Source of the DNA: CBDAQA01 sp965247815
GTDB lineage: Bacteria; Planctomycetota; Phycisphaerae; Tepidisphaerales; Tepidisphaeraceae
NCBI GenBank assembly: GCA_965247815.1
Contig: CBDFHW010000025.1
Span: 124,001-188,000 of the forward strand
Direction of reading: 5' to 3'
Length of the DNA stretch: 64,000 nucleotides
The notes under the pieces: generated by a model
The model's input: only the letters and a program-made list of their open reading frames with translations
Told to the model about the DNA's origin: nothing
The model's database searches: none
Shown here: positions 55,910-64,000 of the stretch, piece after piece
Numbering within the stretch: position 1 is the first letter of the stretch
How the letters are laid out: every line of letters starts with the position of its first letter
Position numbers and translations under genes: made by a program

Positions 55910-57984
55910 TCATGGCATCGGTGTTTTCAGGTATTCGCGCCTGCGATAGCGGGCGGTGTCTTTCCAGATCCAGAAGTCGCGGACCGTGTAGTTGGTTTCG
56001 CTGAGAAGTTGCCAGCCGGGGAGTCCCCGTTCATACGGTGAGTTTTGCTCGTCGGGAAAATATTGGTTCCAGACGATTAGATGCTGGACCGAGTCGGATA
56101 TATCCCGGGCGAGTGGAATCGATGGCTGCATCCCGCGGGTGCGGCGGAGCCGGGCGGTTTCGCCTTTGAATAACCCGGGTGACATGACCAGGTGTTTTAA
56201 CGATTGGTAGTAATACTCCCCGCATTCGCCGAGCAGATTTCCGCCGGTGGGTTCGGACCGGCCCTGGTGAAGATTGGTCCACGTAAGCGTGTGATTCGTG
56301 GGTTCTCGGCGGTAAAAGCGTCGGCGGCCATCAGGTCCACCGGCGGCTCGGTCTGGGCGAAGATGCGGGTCCCGCCGAAGAACAGATTGATGCCGAGGAA
56401 CAACGCGATCGCGCCGACCCGAACGGGTCGAGTCGGTAACCGGAGCAGGAGCGCTGCGACGATCATCGCGGCGGCGGGCCAGATGACGCCCATGTACCGT
56501 GGGACCCAGACCGAGGCCCAGGGGTTACCCGCAGCGGCGGCTGCTTTTGCGGCCGGGGCGCAGATCAAATACAGCCCCCAGCAAGCAAGAATCACCGTCG
56601 CGAAAACCGCGACGAGCGGCAAACAACTGAGCAATAGCGTCGTCGACCATTCACGAAGCCCTGCCGTGAACACACCGGCGATCAACAGCAGCCCGAGCAG
56701 CACCCACGGCCAGGCATGATCCTGAAGCAGCTGATGAAAATTTACCGGCAGACAGTTCACCAGCGTATCGAACCAATCGACTGGCGACGCAAAACCGGGC
56801 ACCGATCTGCGGTAGAAACCGTAAGCCGGGAGCACGACCCAGAACGACAGCCACAGGACGACGCGCCAGCGGGCTTGCGGCGGCGGCTCGCGGGTGGCGT
56901 ACACGGTGCGCCAACGCTGAGGCCAGGGGAACGCCGCGACCAGCAGGATGATCGCGACGGTTGTCGCGAGAATCGCCGGGGTGTTGACCCGGCGGGGCTG
57001 GATCTGCGTCCAGTTTGCGTCGCGCGGCCACTCCCAGCCCATCAGCATATTGGTGCCGAGATACCGCGTGAGTTGCGGGCCAGTCCGACCGGCGTTGTAC
57101 AGCTTGATCCACTCCAGTTCGCTGTTATGCCAGTCTTCGCTGACGCGGTCTTTCCAGGTGTTGAACTTCAGGTAATACCCCAACGGCCCGGCCGTGATGA
57201 CGGCAACGCCTAGCAACCAGAGAAGGAATCGTTGCCAGAGAAAAGTCCGCTGGGTGAACAGCAGCACGACCGACAATGCGACGGCCACGAACGCGGTGGC
57301 GTGGATTCCACAGGCGACCGAGAAGCAGGCGATCCAGCAGAGCCAGGCCGTCGAGCGATTGGTCCGGAACCACCAGAGCAGCGACCCCATCCCAGCTGCC
57401 ATGGACAGCCAGGTGTCCATGTACATCTTGGCGTCGCGCGAATAGAAAATCAGGAACCCCGAGCAGGCTGTGATGGCGGCGGTCAGCAGCGAAGTTTTGA
57501 CCGGCAACAGCTGGCGCGCGAGGAAGTACATCGCGGGGACCATGAGCGTCCCGCACAGCGCGGGGAAGCACCGAAGGACTGCCGGGCCGGGGAAAAACAC
57601 CGGCGTTCCGTCGTTCGCCGACGGCGGCACCATCGCAGCGAGCCAATGCCATTTAAAAACGCCGGAGGCGATCGTCATCGTCCGAACGATTAGCCAGTAC
57701 AACTCGTAATGCAGCGGGCCGAACCCGTCAGTACGAAGGCATTCCAGCAACTGCCCGTAGGTCCCGCAGACGCGGTAATACACCCGAGCCTCGTCGTACC
57801 AGAGGCACGGCGAGGAGAGACGAAAAAAGCGAATGAACCCCGCGAGCAAAGTCAGGCCCAGCAGGACCATTTCGGTCCGGCGACTAGAATCGAACGGTGA
57901 CGATCGCGATAGAAAAGTTCGCCCGGCCGGCCTGCTCGGTGTTATCGGTGTGATCGGAGACGACGTGTCGGATTGAACGGGCAT
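55910..57984 (-). pseudogene. GT39-like polytopic glycosyltransferase, frameshifted near its 3' end
   Basis: About 10 membrane helices with the acidic loop motif SPCLWYDEARVYYRV near residue 55 and FLIFYSRDAKMYMDTW, as in PMT/ArnT-type enzymes. The frame from ATG 57984 ends at 56197, but an alternative frame continues with plausible sequence (THTLTWTNLHQGR, EYYYQSLKHLVMSPG) into the frame 55910-56185, whose C-terminus (EYLKTPMP) matches in position that of the paralogue at 58147 (EYVKTAAP). A single-base loss in the GGG at 56300-56302 would explain it. Confidence 0.8.
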
Positions 57985-58146
57985 ACGTTTGTAGTGGCGA
58001 TCAATTCCCGCTGCCGAAGCCTTAATCGACGCCTGTCGAGCTACCACATTGATAACCGACGCCCTGTCCGCATGGAGACATAGGACCCGGTGTGCGAGGT
58101 CAGGCCTAAGTTATTATCGGCCGAAATTGTCACAAAGTGAAGTTCT

Positions 58147-60618
58147 TCAAGCGCCGGCCTTTGCGGGCACGGCCGGTGCGGCGGTCTTCACGTATTCCCG
58201 GCGGATCCAGAACGCGAACGTCCGCCAGTCCCAGGGATTGTGCACTGTATAAACGTTTTCAGTACCGAGTTTCCAGCCGGCCGGGAACCAACGCCGCATC
58301 GGGTCGTAACCGATCGCCGACGCGGACTGCAGCACGTAATCGTGGTCCATGTGCTGGACACGGAGCGCCGTGGGTTTGCGCATCTCGGCTTCCTCGCGGT
58401 CGTCGTTGCGGGGTCCGATCCGGGTCCAGATGATCACCCGTTCCAACTGCGGCGACGCGACGATGTCGCGTTTCACCTGCCAGGCGTTGTATTCCTGGCG
58501 GAGATTGAAACCGATTCCGCCGCGGCCGAAATACGACAGCGACCGTTCGAATACGTTCGGACTCAACGGCCGGTGTTCGGGGTCGTTGATAATCTGACCG
58601 TCCGAATCATTCATCAGATAATAACGGCCGGCGGTCACCTTCTGGTTGTTCGGGTCCAGCGTCGTCTCCGCGACAGCGATCCCGCCGTGGACGATGTAGT
58701 CGAACGTGTGCACCGTCGAGAGCTTGCCGTTGACGTCCTGCGCGAGCCATTCGTCGTGGGCCTGAATGTCGATCGGCGGTTCGGTGCCCAGCGTCATCCG
58801 CAAGCCGAACATGCCGAGGTTGACCACCAGCATGAACGTAACGCACGCGATCCGCACCGCTCGGGTCGGCAAGCGCATCAGCAACGCCGCAACGCCAAGA
58901 CAGCAGACGGGCCACAGCGTGCCGAGGTACCGGGGAGTCCAGATCGACTGCCAGGGCTTGCCCTGAAAAAAGGCCTCGGCGGCGCCGGGGAGGGCCCAGA
59001 ATTTGAACACGGCAAGACAGATGCCGAATAGAGCTGCGGTCACCAGGCTGTATTGAACGAACCGGGCAATCGCGGGCCACCGGCGCGGGTGCAGGGCGTT
59101 GAAGACGACGAACGTCACCGCAACGGCACCTGCAAGGGTCAGACCCGGCCACCCCAGCGTCTCGCGGACGTTAAACCACCACCGCCACGGAGACACGAAC
59201 CCGGTCACCGAGAAGCAGTACATGCCGTAACTGACGGGCAGAATGATTCCAGCGATCCAAAGGTAAACTCTCCATCCGCTTTCCGGCGGGACGTCCAGAT
59301 CGCGTCGCGGGCGCAGCGTTAGCGGCCACGGCAACAAGCCGAGCGCGAGGATGACCAGCATCTCGGCAAACACCGTCTCGGGGCCGGTGATTAATGAATC
59401 GGGAATGGGCCGGGACGCGTCGTTGTCGACGTAGTCGTCGCGCGGGTATTCCCAGCCCATGAGAAATGCGGACGTGGCATACTGATAATGCTCGACTCCG
59501 GTGCGGTCGCCGTTAAAGAACCCGCCAACCCAGCCCAGGCCGCTGGTGCTCCAGCCGACGTCTTCGACCCGCTCGGTCCACAGATTGAACTTGGCGTAGT
59601 ATCCGATCGGACCGGCGTAAATCAGGCCGAGACCGACGACGAACATCCCCATCTTTTTCCAACTGAAGTACCGCTGGGTCAGTAGCAGCAGGACGGAAAT
59701 CGCCGGGATGGCGTTCGCGGTCGCCTGCAGGCCGACCATCGCGCAACCGGCGGCAATCCAGCCGAGCCACGCGGTGGCCCGCCCGGTCCGGAACCACCAC
59801 AGCAGGCACCCCAGGTTCAGCGTCACGAACATCCACGAGTCGGAATACATCTTCCCGTCTCGGCTGTAGAACAACATGAAAGCCGAGCAGGCGGTGAAGG
59901 CGCACGCGACCAGCGACGTGCCGCGGGGGAGCATTTGTCGAGCTAGAAAATAGATGGCCGGGACGGTAACGGCACCGAAAACCGCGGGGATCGCCCGCAT
60001 CACCCACGGGGTCAGTTTTAGTTTCTCCTGGCCCGGCGTCCATCGCGATGGAAAAAATAAGGCCGTGCTCGAATGGCTGACCGCCCAGCCTAGCGCGACC
60101 GAGAGCGCGCAGAACAACACCAGCGACACGACCAGACCAACGACCGCGACCGGCGTAGACTTTCGGTGAACCGCTTTCGCTGCGTTCCACGTCGTGCTCG
60201 CGAACACTACCAACGCGACCAGCCCGACCAACGTTCCGAGGATGCGCTGGTTGACATATGCGTCCAATGGCAGCGGATGGCCGACGATCCAAAACAGTGA
60301 ATAATGCAGTGGCGGGAAACCGTCGAGCTTCAGCGGGACCAGCATCTGCCCGTACCGCCCGCAAACCCGCCAGAAAACCAGCGTCTCGTCGTTCCAGAGC
60401 GCGGGGAAGGTCAGGTGATAGAAACGTAAATAAGCCCCGAAGATTGAGATAACCGCGACCGCCAGCCACGACATCCCGGGCCTGCAGATCCACGGAAGCC
60501 GCAACGGTGCTGGCGTCGTAACGTCGACAAGGGGCACAACGGCGGGCGACGTGATATAGAAGCGTCCCGGTTCGGAACGAATCGAAACGATGCGGTCTTC
60601 TGGGTCGGGTCGGTGCAC
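58147..60618 (-). CDS. GT39-like polytopic glycosyltransferase
   Basis: 823 residues, intact paralogue of the preceding gene. FPALWNDETLVFWRVCG is the DE loop motif, followed by about 11 membrane helices (FMLFYSRDGKMYSDSW etc.) and a ~190-residue extracytoplasmic C-terminal domain ending NPWDWRTFAFWIRREYV. Predicted to transfer a sugar from a polyprenyl carrier to an envelope substrate. The GTG at 60618 is the assumed start, not certain. Confidence 0.85.
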   Translation of the reverse strand: MHRPDPEDRIVSIRSEPGRFYITSPAVVPLVDVTTPAPLRLPWICRPGMSWLAVAVISIFGAYLRFYHLTFPALWNDETLVFWRVCGRYGQMLVPLKLDGFPPLHYSLFWIVGHPLPLDAYVNQRILGTLVGLVALVVFASTTWNAAKAVHRKSTPVAVVGLVVSLVLFCALSVALGWAVSHSSTALFFPSRWTPGQEKLKLTPWVMRAIPAVFGAVTVPAIYFLARQMLPRGTSLVACAFTACSAFMLFYSRDGKMYSDSWMFVTLNLGCLLWWFRTGRATAWLGWIAAGCAMVGLQATANAIPAISVLLLLTQRYFSWKKMGMFVVGLGLIYAGPIGYYAKFNLWTERVEDVGWSTSGLGWVGGFFNGDRTGVEHYQYATSAFLMGWEYPRDDYVDNDASRPIPDSLITGPETVFAEMLVILALGLLPWPLTLRPRRDLDVPPESGWRVYLWIAGIILPVSYGMYCFSVTGFVSPWRWWFNVRETLGWPGLTLAGAVAVTFVVFNALHPRRWPAIARFVQYSLVTAALFGICLAVFKFWALPGAAEAFFQGKPWQSIWTPRYLGTLWPVCCLGVAALLMRLPTRAVRIACVTFMLVVNLGMFGLRMTLGTEPPIDIQAHDEWLAQDVNGKLSTVHTFDYIVHGGIAVAETTLDPNNQKVTAGRYYLMNDSDGQIINDPEHRPLSPNVFERSLSYFGRGGIGFNLRQEYNAWQVKRDIVASPQLERVIIWTRIGPRNDDREEAEMRKPTALRVQHMDHDYVLQSASAIGYDPMRRWFPAGWKLGTENVYTVHNPWDWRTFAFWIRREYVKTAAPAVPAKAGA

Positions 60619-60888
60619 GGTGCATTTACTTATCGCTGAAACCCGCCGGGGTTGAAAGCAGCGACCCGTTTCATCCCGTTTGACCGTGACGCGTTACCAC
60701 CTCCACAAAACTAACACCGGTAAACAAAGAATATCTGCGAAATTCGTAATGCCGACATTTTTTCGGCGTCCCTGACATTAGCAGACGCGGAGCTTGAAAA
60801 TCTTTCGTGCTGGTCCAATTGCACGGCGTAACTTTTCGACTCCGAGTGTCTTCATTGAATAGAAGAATTGAGCGAACTGAATCGGATC
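60619..60888. other. Gene-free interval upstream of candidate RNA
   Basis: No gene supported. The left part is the divergent promoter space of the GT39 gene. Confidence 0.45.
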
Positions 60889-61019
60889 GAGGAGGCGCAG
60901 GAAAAGTTAGAAAAACAAAACAGATCGTCGCGGCCGCCGTCTGCCGCCCGGCGATCTGCTACAGCCTCCTACCCTCCCCCTGAGCCCCGGACGTTTTCCC
61001 CGCGTCCGGGGTTTTTTTT
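60889..61019 (+). ncRNA. Candidate structured RNA ending in a terminator, upstream of hpnE
   Basis: AGGAGGC (60890-60896) pairs with GCCTCCT (60964-60970), enclosing a second helix CAGATCG/CGATCTG (60921-60927 with 60952-60958) that continues with TCG-GG-C/G-CC-CGG pairs. A rho-independent terminator follows at 60985. A coding reading (SELNRIEEAQEKLEKQN) exists but has no support. No known RNA family recognised; a hpnE leader is the alternative. Confidence 0.4.
60985..61019 (+). terminator. Rho-independent terminator upstream of hpnE
   Basis: CCCCGGACG (60985-60993) pairs exactly with CGTCCGGGG (61003-61011), then eight T. 47 bases before the hpnE ATG, so it either ends a separate RNA or attenuates hpnE. 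Confidence 0.88.
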
Positions 61020-61065
61020 GCGCGCTGCCCGTATACTCGGCCGCACGAAAGCAGACACAGAAACC

Positions 61066-62520
61066 ATGATGTCAACCGCGGTCAAAGAGCAGCGGAAGTT
61101 AACGACTTCTACCCAAAACGGGTCGAGGACGGTCGTCGTCGGCGGGGGTGTCGCGGGTATTTCCGCGGCAGTGGCGCTCCAGTCCGCCGGGCATGCGGTG
61201 ACGTTAATCGAATCCCGCAAGTCGCTCGGCGGGCGGGCGAGTTCATTCATCGACCCACAATCCGGCGACGAGCTGGACAATTGTCAGCACGTGTTGCTCG
61301 GGTGCTGTACAAACCTGCTGGACCTTTACGACCGGCTCGGTTGCCGGGAATCGATTAGGTTCGAGCGGACGATTCTGTTCCGCGACGAGAAGGGCCGCCG
61401 GCACGGACTCGGCGCGACGCCGGGCCTGCCGGCACCGACCCATCTGTCGGCGTCGTTCGCGACATTCGGCATCCTCACGCTGAAAGAAAAAATCGCCTAC
61501 TCGCGGGCCATGCTGTCTATGCTCCGGCTCGGCCGACAAGGGCGGGCGGCGTTGGCGGACGTTTCCTTCGGCCAATGGCTCGACGACCACCATCAGCCAC
61601 AATCGCTGGTTACAAAAATGTACGACCCGGTTCTGGTAGGGGCGCTAAACGAAGACTGTCGAAAATGCAGCGCCGAATACGCGATCCAGGTGTTTCAGGA
61701 CGCAATGCTCGCCCACGCCAGCGGATATGTAGTCGGTGTGCCGACGGTGCCGTTGAGCAGGCTGTACGAGAAGATCCCGGTCGACGATGTTCGGCTCGGC
61801 ACGCGTGTTTCGGAATTGATTTTCGAAGCCGACGCGGTGGTCGGCGTCCGGCTTGCCGATGGTGAAGAACTGCGGGCCGACGCCGTCGTGCTGGCGACCA
61901 ATCATCATGCGGTGCAGAAGTGGATCCCGGCCGAACACACCGCCCGCGACGCGCGGTTCGCCGGGCTCGATCAACTTCAGAGTGTGCCGATCCTGGGCGT
62001 ACACTTGGAATTCGACCGTCCCGTCCTGACCGATCCGCACGCGGCATTGATGACCAGCCCGCTGCAGTGGTTGTTCAAGAAAGACCCCGCGGGCAGGATC
62101 GTCGCCGGGGTGATCAGCGCGGCCCGCGACTGGATCGGGAAATCGAAAGAGGACAGTCTGAAAGTGTTCGAGGCGCAGGTGCGGGCGGCCCTGCCCGAAG
62201 CACGGGAGGCGAAGCTCGTGCGGGGCGTGATCGTGATCGAAAAGCGGGCGACCTTCGCGCCACTTCCCGGCGTAGATCGGTTCCGCCCGACCCAGGCGCC
62301 GCCGGCAGGGGGCATCGCGAACTTGTTTCTGGCCGGGGATTACACGCTGACCGGTTGGCCGGCAACCATGGAAGGCGCCGCCCGCAGTGGGTACCTCGCG
62401 GCCGATGCGGTCCTCCGGCAGGTTTCGTCCCGGCGGATTCCATCTTTTCTGATTCCTGATTTGTCCGCACAATGGCCCGCAAGACTTCTCGGACTAGGGA
62501 ATTATCAGGAGAGACCGTGA
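61066..62520 (+). CDS. hpnE: Hydroxysqualene dehydroxylase, HpnE-type FAD protein
   Basis: FAD-dependent amine-oxidase-like enzyme of squalene/hopanoid synthesis. Dinucleotide site VVVGGGVAGISAAVALQSAG, LIESRKSLGGRASSF, DNCQHVLLGCCTNLLDLYDRLG and the C-terminal LFLAGDYTLTGWPATMEGAARSG fit the family. 484 residues from ATG 61066. HpnC/D partners are not in the window, so hopanoid genes are split. Confidence 0.9.
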   Translation: MMSTAVKEQRKLTTSTQNGSRTVVVGGGVAGISAAVALQSAGHAVTLIESRKSLGGRASSFIDPQSGDELDNCQHVLLGCCTNLLDLYDRLGCRESIRFERTILFRDEKGRRHGLGATPGLPAPTHLSASFATFGILTLKEKIAYSRAMLSMLRLGRQGRAALADVSFGQWLDDHHQPQSLVTKMYDPVLVGALNEDCRKCSAEYAIQVFQDAMLAHASGYVVGVPTVPLSRLYEKIPVDDVRLGTRVSELIFEADAVVGVRLADGEELRADAVVLATNHHAVQKWIPAEHTARDARFAGLDQLQSVPILGVHLEFDRPVLTDPHAALMTSPLQWLFKKDPAGRIVAGVISAARDWIGKSKEDSLKVFEAQVRAALPEAREAKLVRGVIVIEKRATFAPLPGVDRFRPTQAPPAGGIANLFLAGDYTLTGWPATMEGAARSGYLAADAVLRQVSSRRIPSFLIPDLSAQWPARLLGLGNYQERP

Positions 62521-63476
62521 ACCGATTCGGCAAGGCGATGGCGGCGTTAATTGTACTTGGTTTTGCGGGCCTCGCCCGCGCGCAGAGCAATGCGCGCGCA
62601 ACCTACGACCCGTGGGCCGGGAATGACCTGGCGGTTACTTTCGACCACCCGATCGAGGAACTCGGTGGGCACGCCAAGAGTGCCCCGACCGACACCCAGG
62701 TTTTCTGGTGGGATTCCTTCGGCAAGGTCCGGCTGGACCGCCACGACTCGAATAGTCCGTTCATCGGTTACCGGATTCTGACGATCGATGCCGGGACGGA
62801 TTCCCGGTACATCCGCTCGACGATGGACGAATTCGCGTTCAGCGTAGGTCTGCACCTGGGGCAGGTCGCGGGCTGGAACGTCACAACAGTGCTGGGCGCG
62901 GGTTACAGCGGCACCCGGCCGTTCCTGAACGAAAAAGGTATTTTCGGCATCGGCGATCTGATGATCGACCATCCGCTGAACGACAACACGTCGCTGGTGC
63001 TCGCGGCCGACTACGCCGGCAACGGCGGGCTGCTGCCGGACGTGCCGCTGCCCGGCTTCGCGGTCGTGCACCATTCACCGGGACTGGATTTCACGCTCGG
63101 ATTTCCGCTCAACCGGATCATCTGGAAACCCATCGAGCAACTGGAACTGACGGCCGAGTATTCGGTCCCGTACACCGCGCGTCTCAACGCCGAGTACCGC
63201 ATCCAGAAACACTTCGGCGTGTACGCCAATGCCGAGAATTTCTTCCAGGGGTTCTTCGTCGAACGCGGCGACGTCACCACCCGACAGTTCTATCAAATGC
63301 GACGGGTCGAAGCCGGCGTGCGGATCATCTTCGACCCGCTGATCGACGTCGGCATCGGCGTGGGCTACGCGTTCGACCAGGACTTCGAGCGGGGGTACGA
63401 CGTCCGGCACCTGAGTTCGATCAGCAGCATCTCGAACGAGCCGTACATTGCCGTGGTTCTGCGTGGAACCTTTTAA
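62517..63476 (+). CDS. Exported beta-barrel-like hypothetical protein
   Basis: Signal peptide (NRFGKAMAALIVLGFAGLARAQS), then ~300 residues with alternating beta-strand pattern (LHLGQVAGWNVTTVLGAGYSG; VGIGVGYAFDQDF) and a terminal Phe (AVVLRGTF) typical of outer-membrane barrels. GTG 62517 overlaps the hpnE stop (GTGA) behind AGGAGAG, so they are co-translated. Role in the hopanoid outer membrane is inferred. Confidence 0.75.
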   Translation: MNRFGKAMAALIVLGFAGLARAQSNARATYDPWAGNDLAVTFDHPIEELGGHAKSAPTDTQVFWWDSFGKVRLDRHDSNSPFIGYRILTIDAGTDSRYIRSTMDEFAFSVGLHLGQVAGWNVTTVLGAGYSGTRPFLNEKGIFGIGDLMIDHPLNDNTSLVLAADYAGNGGLLPDVPLPGFAVVHHSPGLDFTLGFPLNRIIWKPIEQLELTAEYSVPYTARLNAEYRIQKHFGVYANAENFFQGFFVERGDVTTRQFYQMRRVEAGVRIIFDPLIDVGIGVGYAFDQDFERGYDVRHLSSISSISNEPYIAVVLRGTF

Positions 63477-63512
63477 ATTCGGCTGCCGAAAAGTTATGGT
63501 ACAATTGCTCTC

Positions 63513-63773
63513 GTGCTGACCGCCGAAGAATATCTTAAGCGTATGAATCGCCGAGATTGGTACGGCGAGCAGGACGAGAACGGCGTCGATCTTTCGCTCA
63601 TCCGCACTAATCTGGAACTCACTCCTGAAGAGCGATTGATCAAAGCCGACAACGGCCGCTTCAGGGCTGCGGAGCTGAGACGTTATGGAGAAGAACACCG
63701 ACGACAACAAGCCATCGCCTCGGAAAAGCGAACTTCGACAGGTCGCGGAGGTTCTGGTCGGTCATCATGTTGA
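63513..63773 (+). CDS. Small antitoxin-like protein before nucleotidyltransferase
   Basis: About 86 residues from GTG 63513: TAEEYLKRMNRRDWYGEQDENGVDLSLIRTNLELTPEERLIKAD, acidic and helical, ending in an RR-rich tail. It overlaps the following nucleotidyltransferase gene by 89 bases. In other genomes such small proteins accompany MNT/HEPN- or AbiEii-like nucleotidyltransferases, so a toxin-antitoxin-like pair is plausible but not shown. Confidence 0.6.
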   Translation: MLTAEEYLKRMNRRDWYGEQDENGVDLSLIRTNLELTPEERLIKADNGRFRAAELRRYGEEHRRQQAIASEKRTSTGRGGSGRSSC

Positions 63774-64000
63774 GTTCATGGTGATCGGCGGTCAGGCCGA
63801 AACACTGATGGGCAGCCCGCGGGTCACCATCGATGTCGACTTGTGCTATCGGCACACACCTGAGAACTGCAACCACCTTGCAACCGCTTTGAAAGAGCTA
63901 AATGCGAAGCTCCGAAATGTAGCCCCTGTTTGCCTTTCCGACTCGACGGCAGAACTCTTGCCATGGGTGCTAATTTCACTTTCACCACCCGAATCATCGA
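63685..64000 (+). CDS. Nucleotidyltransferase (AbiEii/MNT-like), cut by window end
   Basis: From ATG 63685 the frame reads EFMVIGGQAETLMGSPRVTIDVDLCYRHTPEN, a G-G-x-A-x-x-x-x-G..D-x-D nucleotidyltransferase signature; the Asp pair is IDVDLC. The 3' part is outside the window. The overlapping antitoxin-like gene suggests a defence or toxin-antitoxin pair. Confidence 0.7.
   Translation, partial: MEKNTDDNKPSPRKSELRQVAEVLVGHHVEFMVIGGQAETLMGSPRVTIDVDLCYRHTPENCNHLATALKELNAKLRNVAPVCLSDSTAELLPWVLISLSPPESS

Overview
This 64 kb window is high-GC bacterial chromosome and most likely comes from the phylum Planctomycetota, probably the class Phycisphaerae (Tepidisphaera/Humisphaera-like). The grounds are an LESRRLFS N-terminal motif on a secreted RTX-like protein (13446), a WD40 protein with the family's typical C-terminal tail (start of window), a sigma-70 factor with a very long N-terminal extension (28719), a signal peptidase I with an inserted zinc ribbon (54125-55775), and several short interspersed repeats that read as FIIHHSSF, IRNPKSE, FTAEAQ and FDFAQ. 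No rRNA or CRISPR array was seen. Assignment to a class is inference.

Layout. 1-3.2 kb: WD40 tail, histidine phosphatase, pyruvate kinase. 3.3-9.1 kb: a tightly overlapping reverse-strand TonB uptake operon (His-rich membrane protein, TonB-dependent receptor, TonB, ExbB, ExbD, coiled-coil protein), whose receptor carries an in-frame TGA between signal peptide and plug. 9.2-14.9 kb: N-carbamoylputrescine amidase and small orphan proteins. 15.2-18.4 kb: TolC lipoprotein, multicopper oxidase and DsbA-like protein, which looks like a copper/periplasmic redox operon. 18.6-24.4 kb: the translesion mutasome imuA-imuB-dnaE2. 24.4-28.6 kb: mobile-element cluster (broken IS110-family transposase with a long 3' non-coding tail, intact IS3-family element, fragments), then a candidate structured small RNA. 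28.7-36.6 kb: sigma factor, response regulator, leucyltransferase, glyA, TPR-glycosyltransferase.

36.9-47.2 kb: three tRNAs (Gly-TCC, Lys-TTT, Arg-CCG) bracket a GH32 glycosidase and a polymorphic-toxin island. The island has three 5'-truncated copies of one Rhs core. The first is fused to a HYD1-type ADP-ribosyltransferase tip plus its immunity gene. The second is fused to a different ADP-ribosyltransferase tip (R, TS, QxE) plus two candidate immunity genes. The third is broken by a TAG stop. A divergent HTH-regulator/primase fragment with a clear palindromic operator lies between them. 45.1-47.1 kb: two tandem GT2 glycosyltransferases.

47.4-64 kb: AI-2E-type permease, oxidoreductases, mnmA, GT9, signal peptidase I (frameshifted), two large GT39-like membrane glycosyltransferases (one frameshifted), a second candidate structured RNA, hpnE (hopanoid synthesis), a putative beta-barrel protein and a nucleotidyltransferase cut by the window end. 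Several otherwise well-conserved genes carry single lesions, so either sequence error or real decay must be considered.
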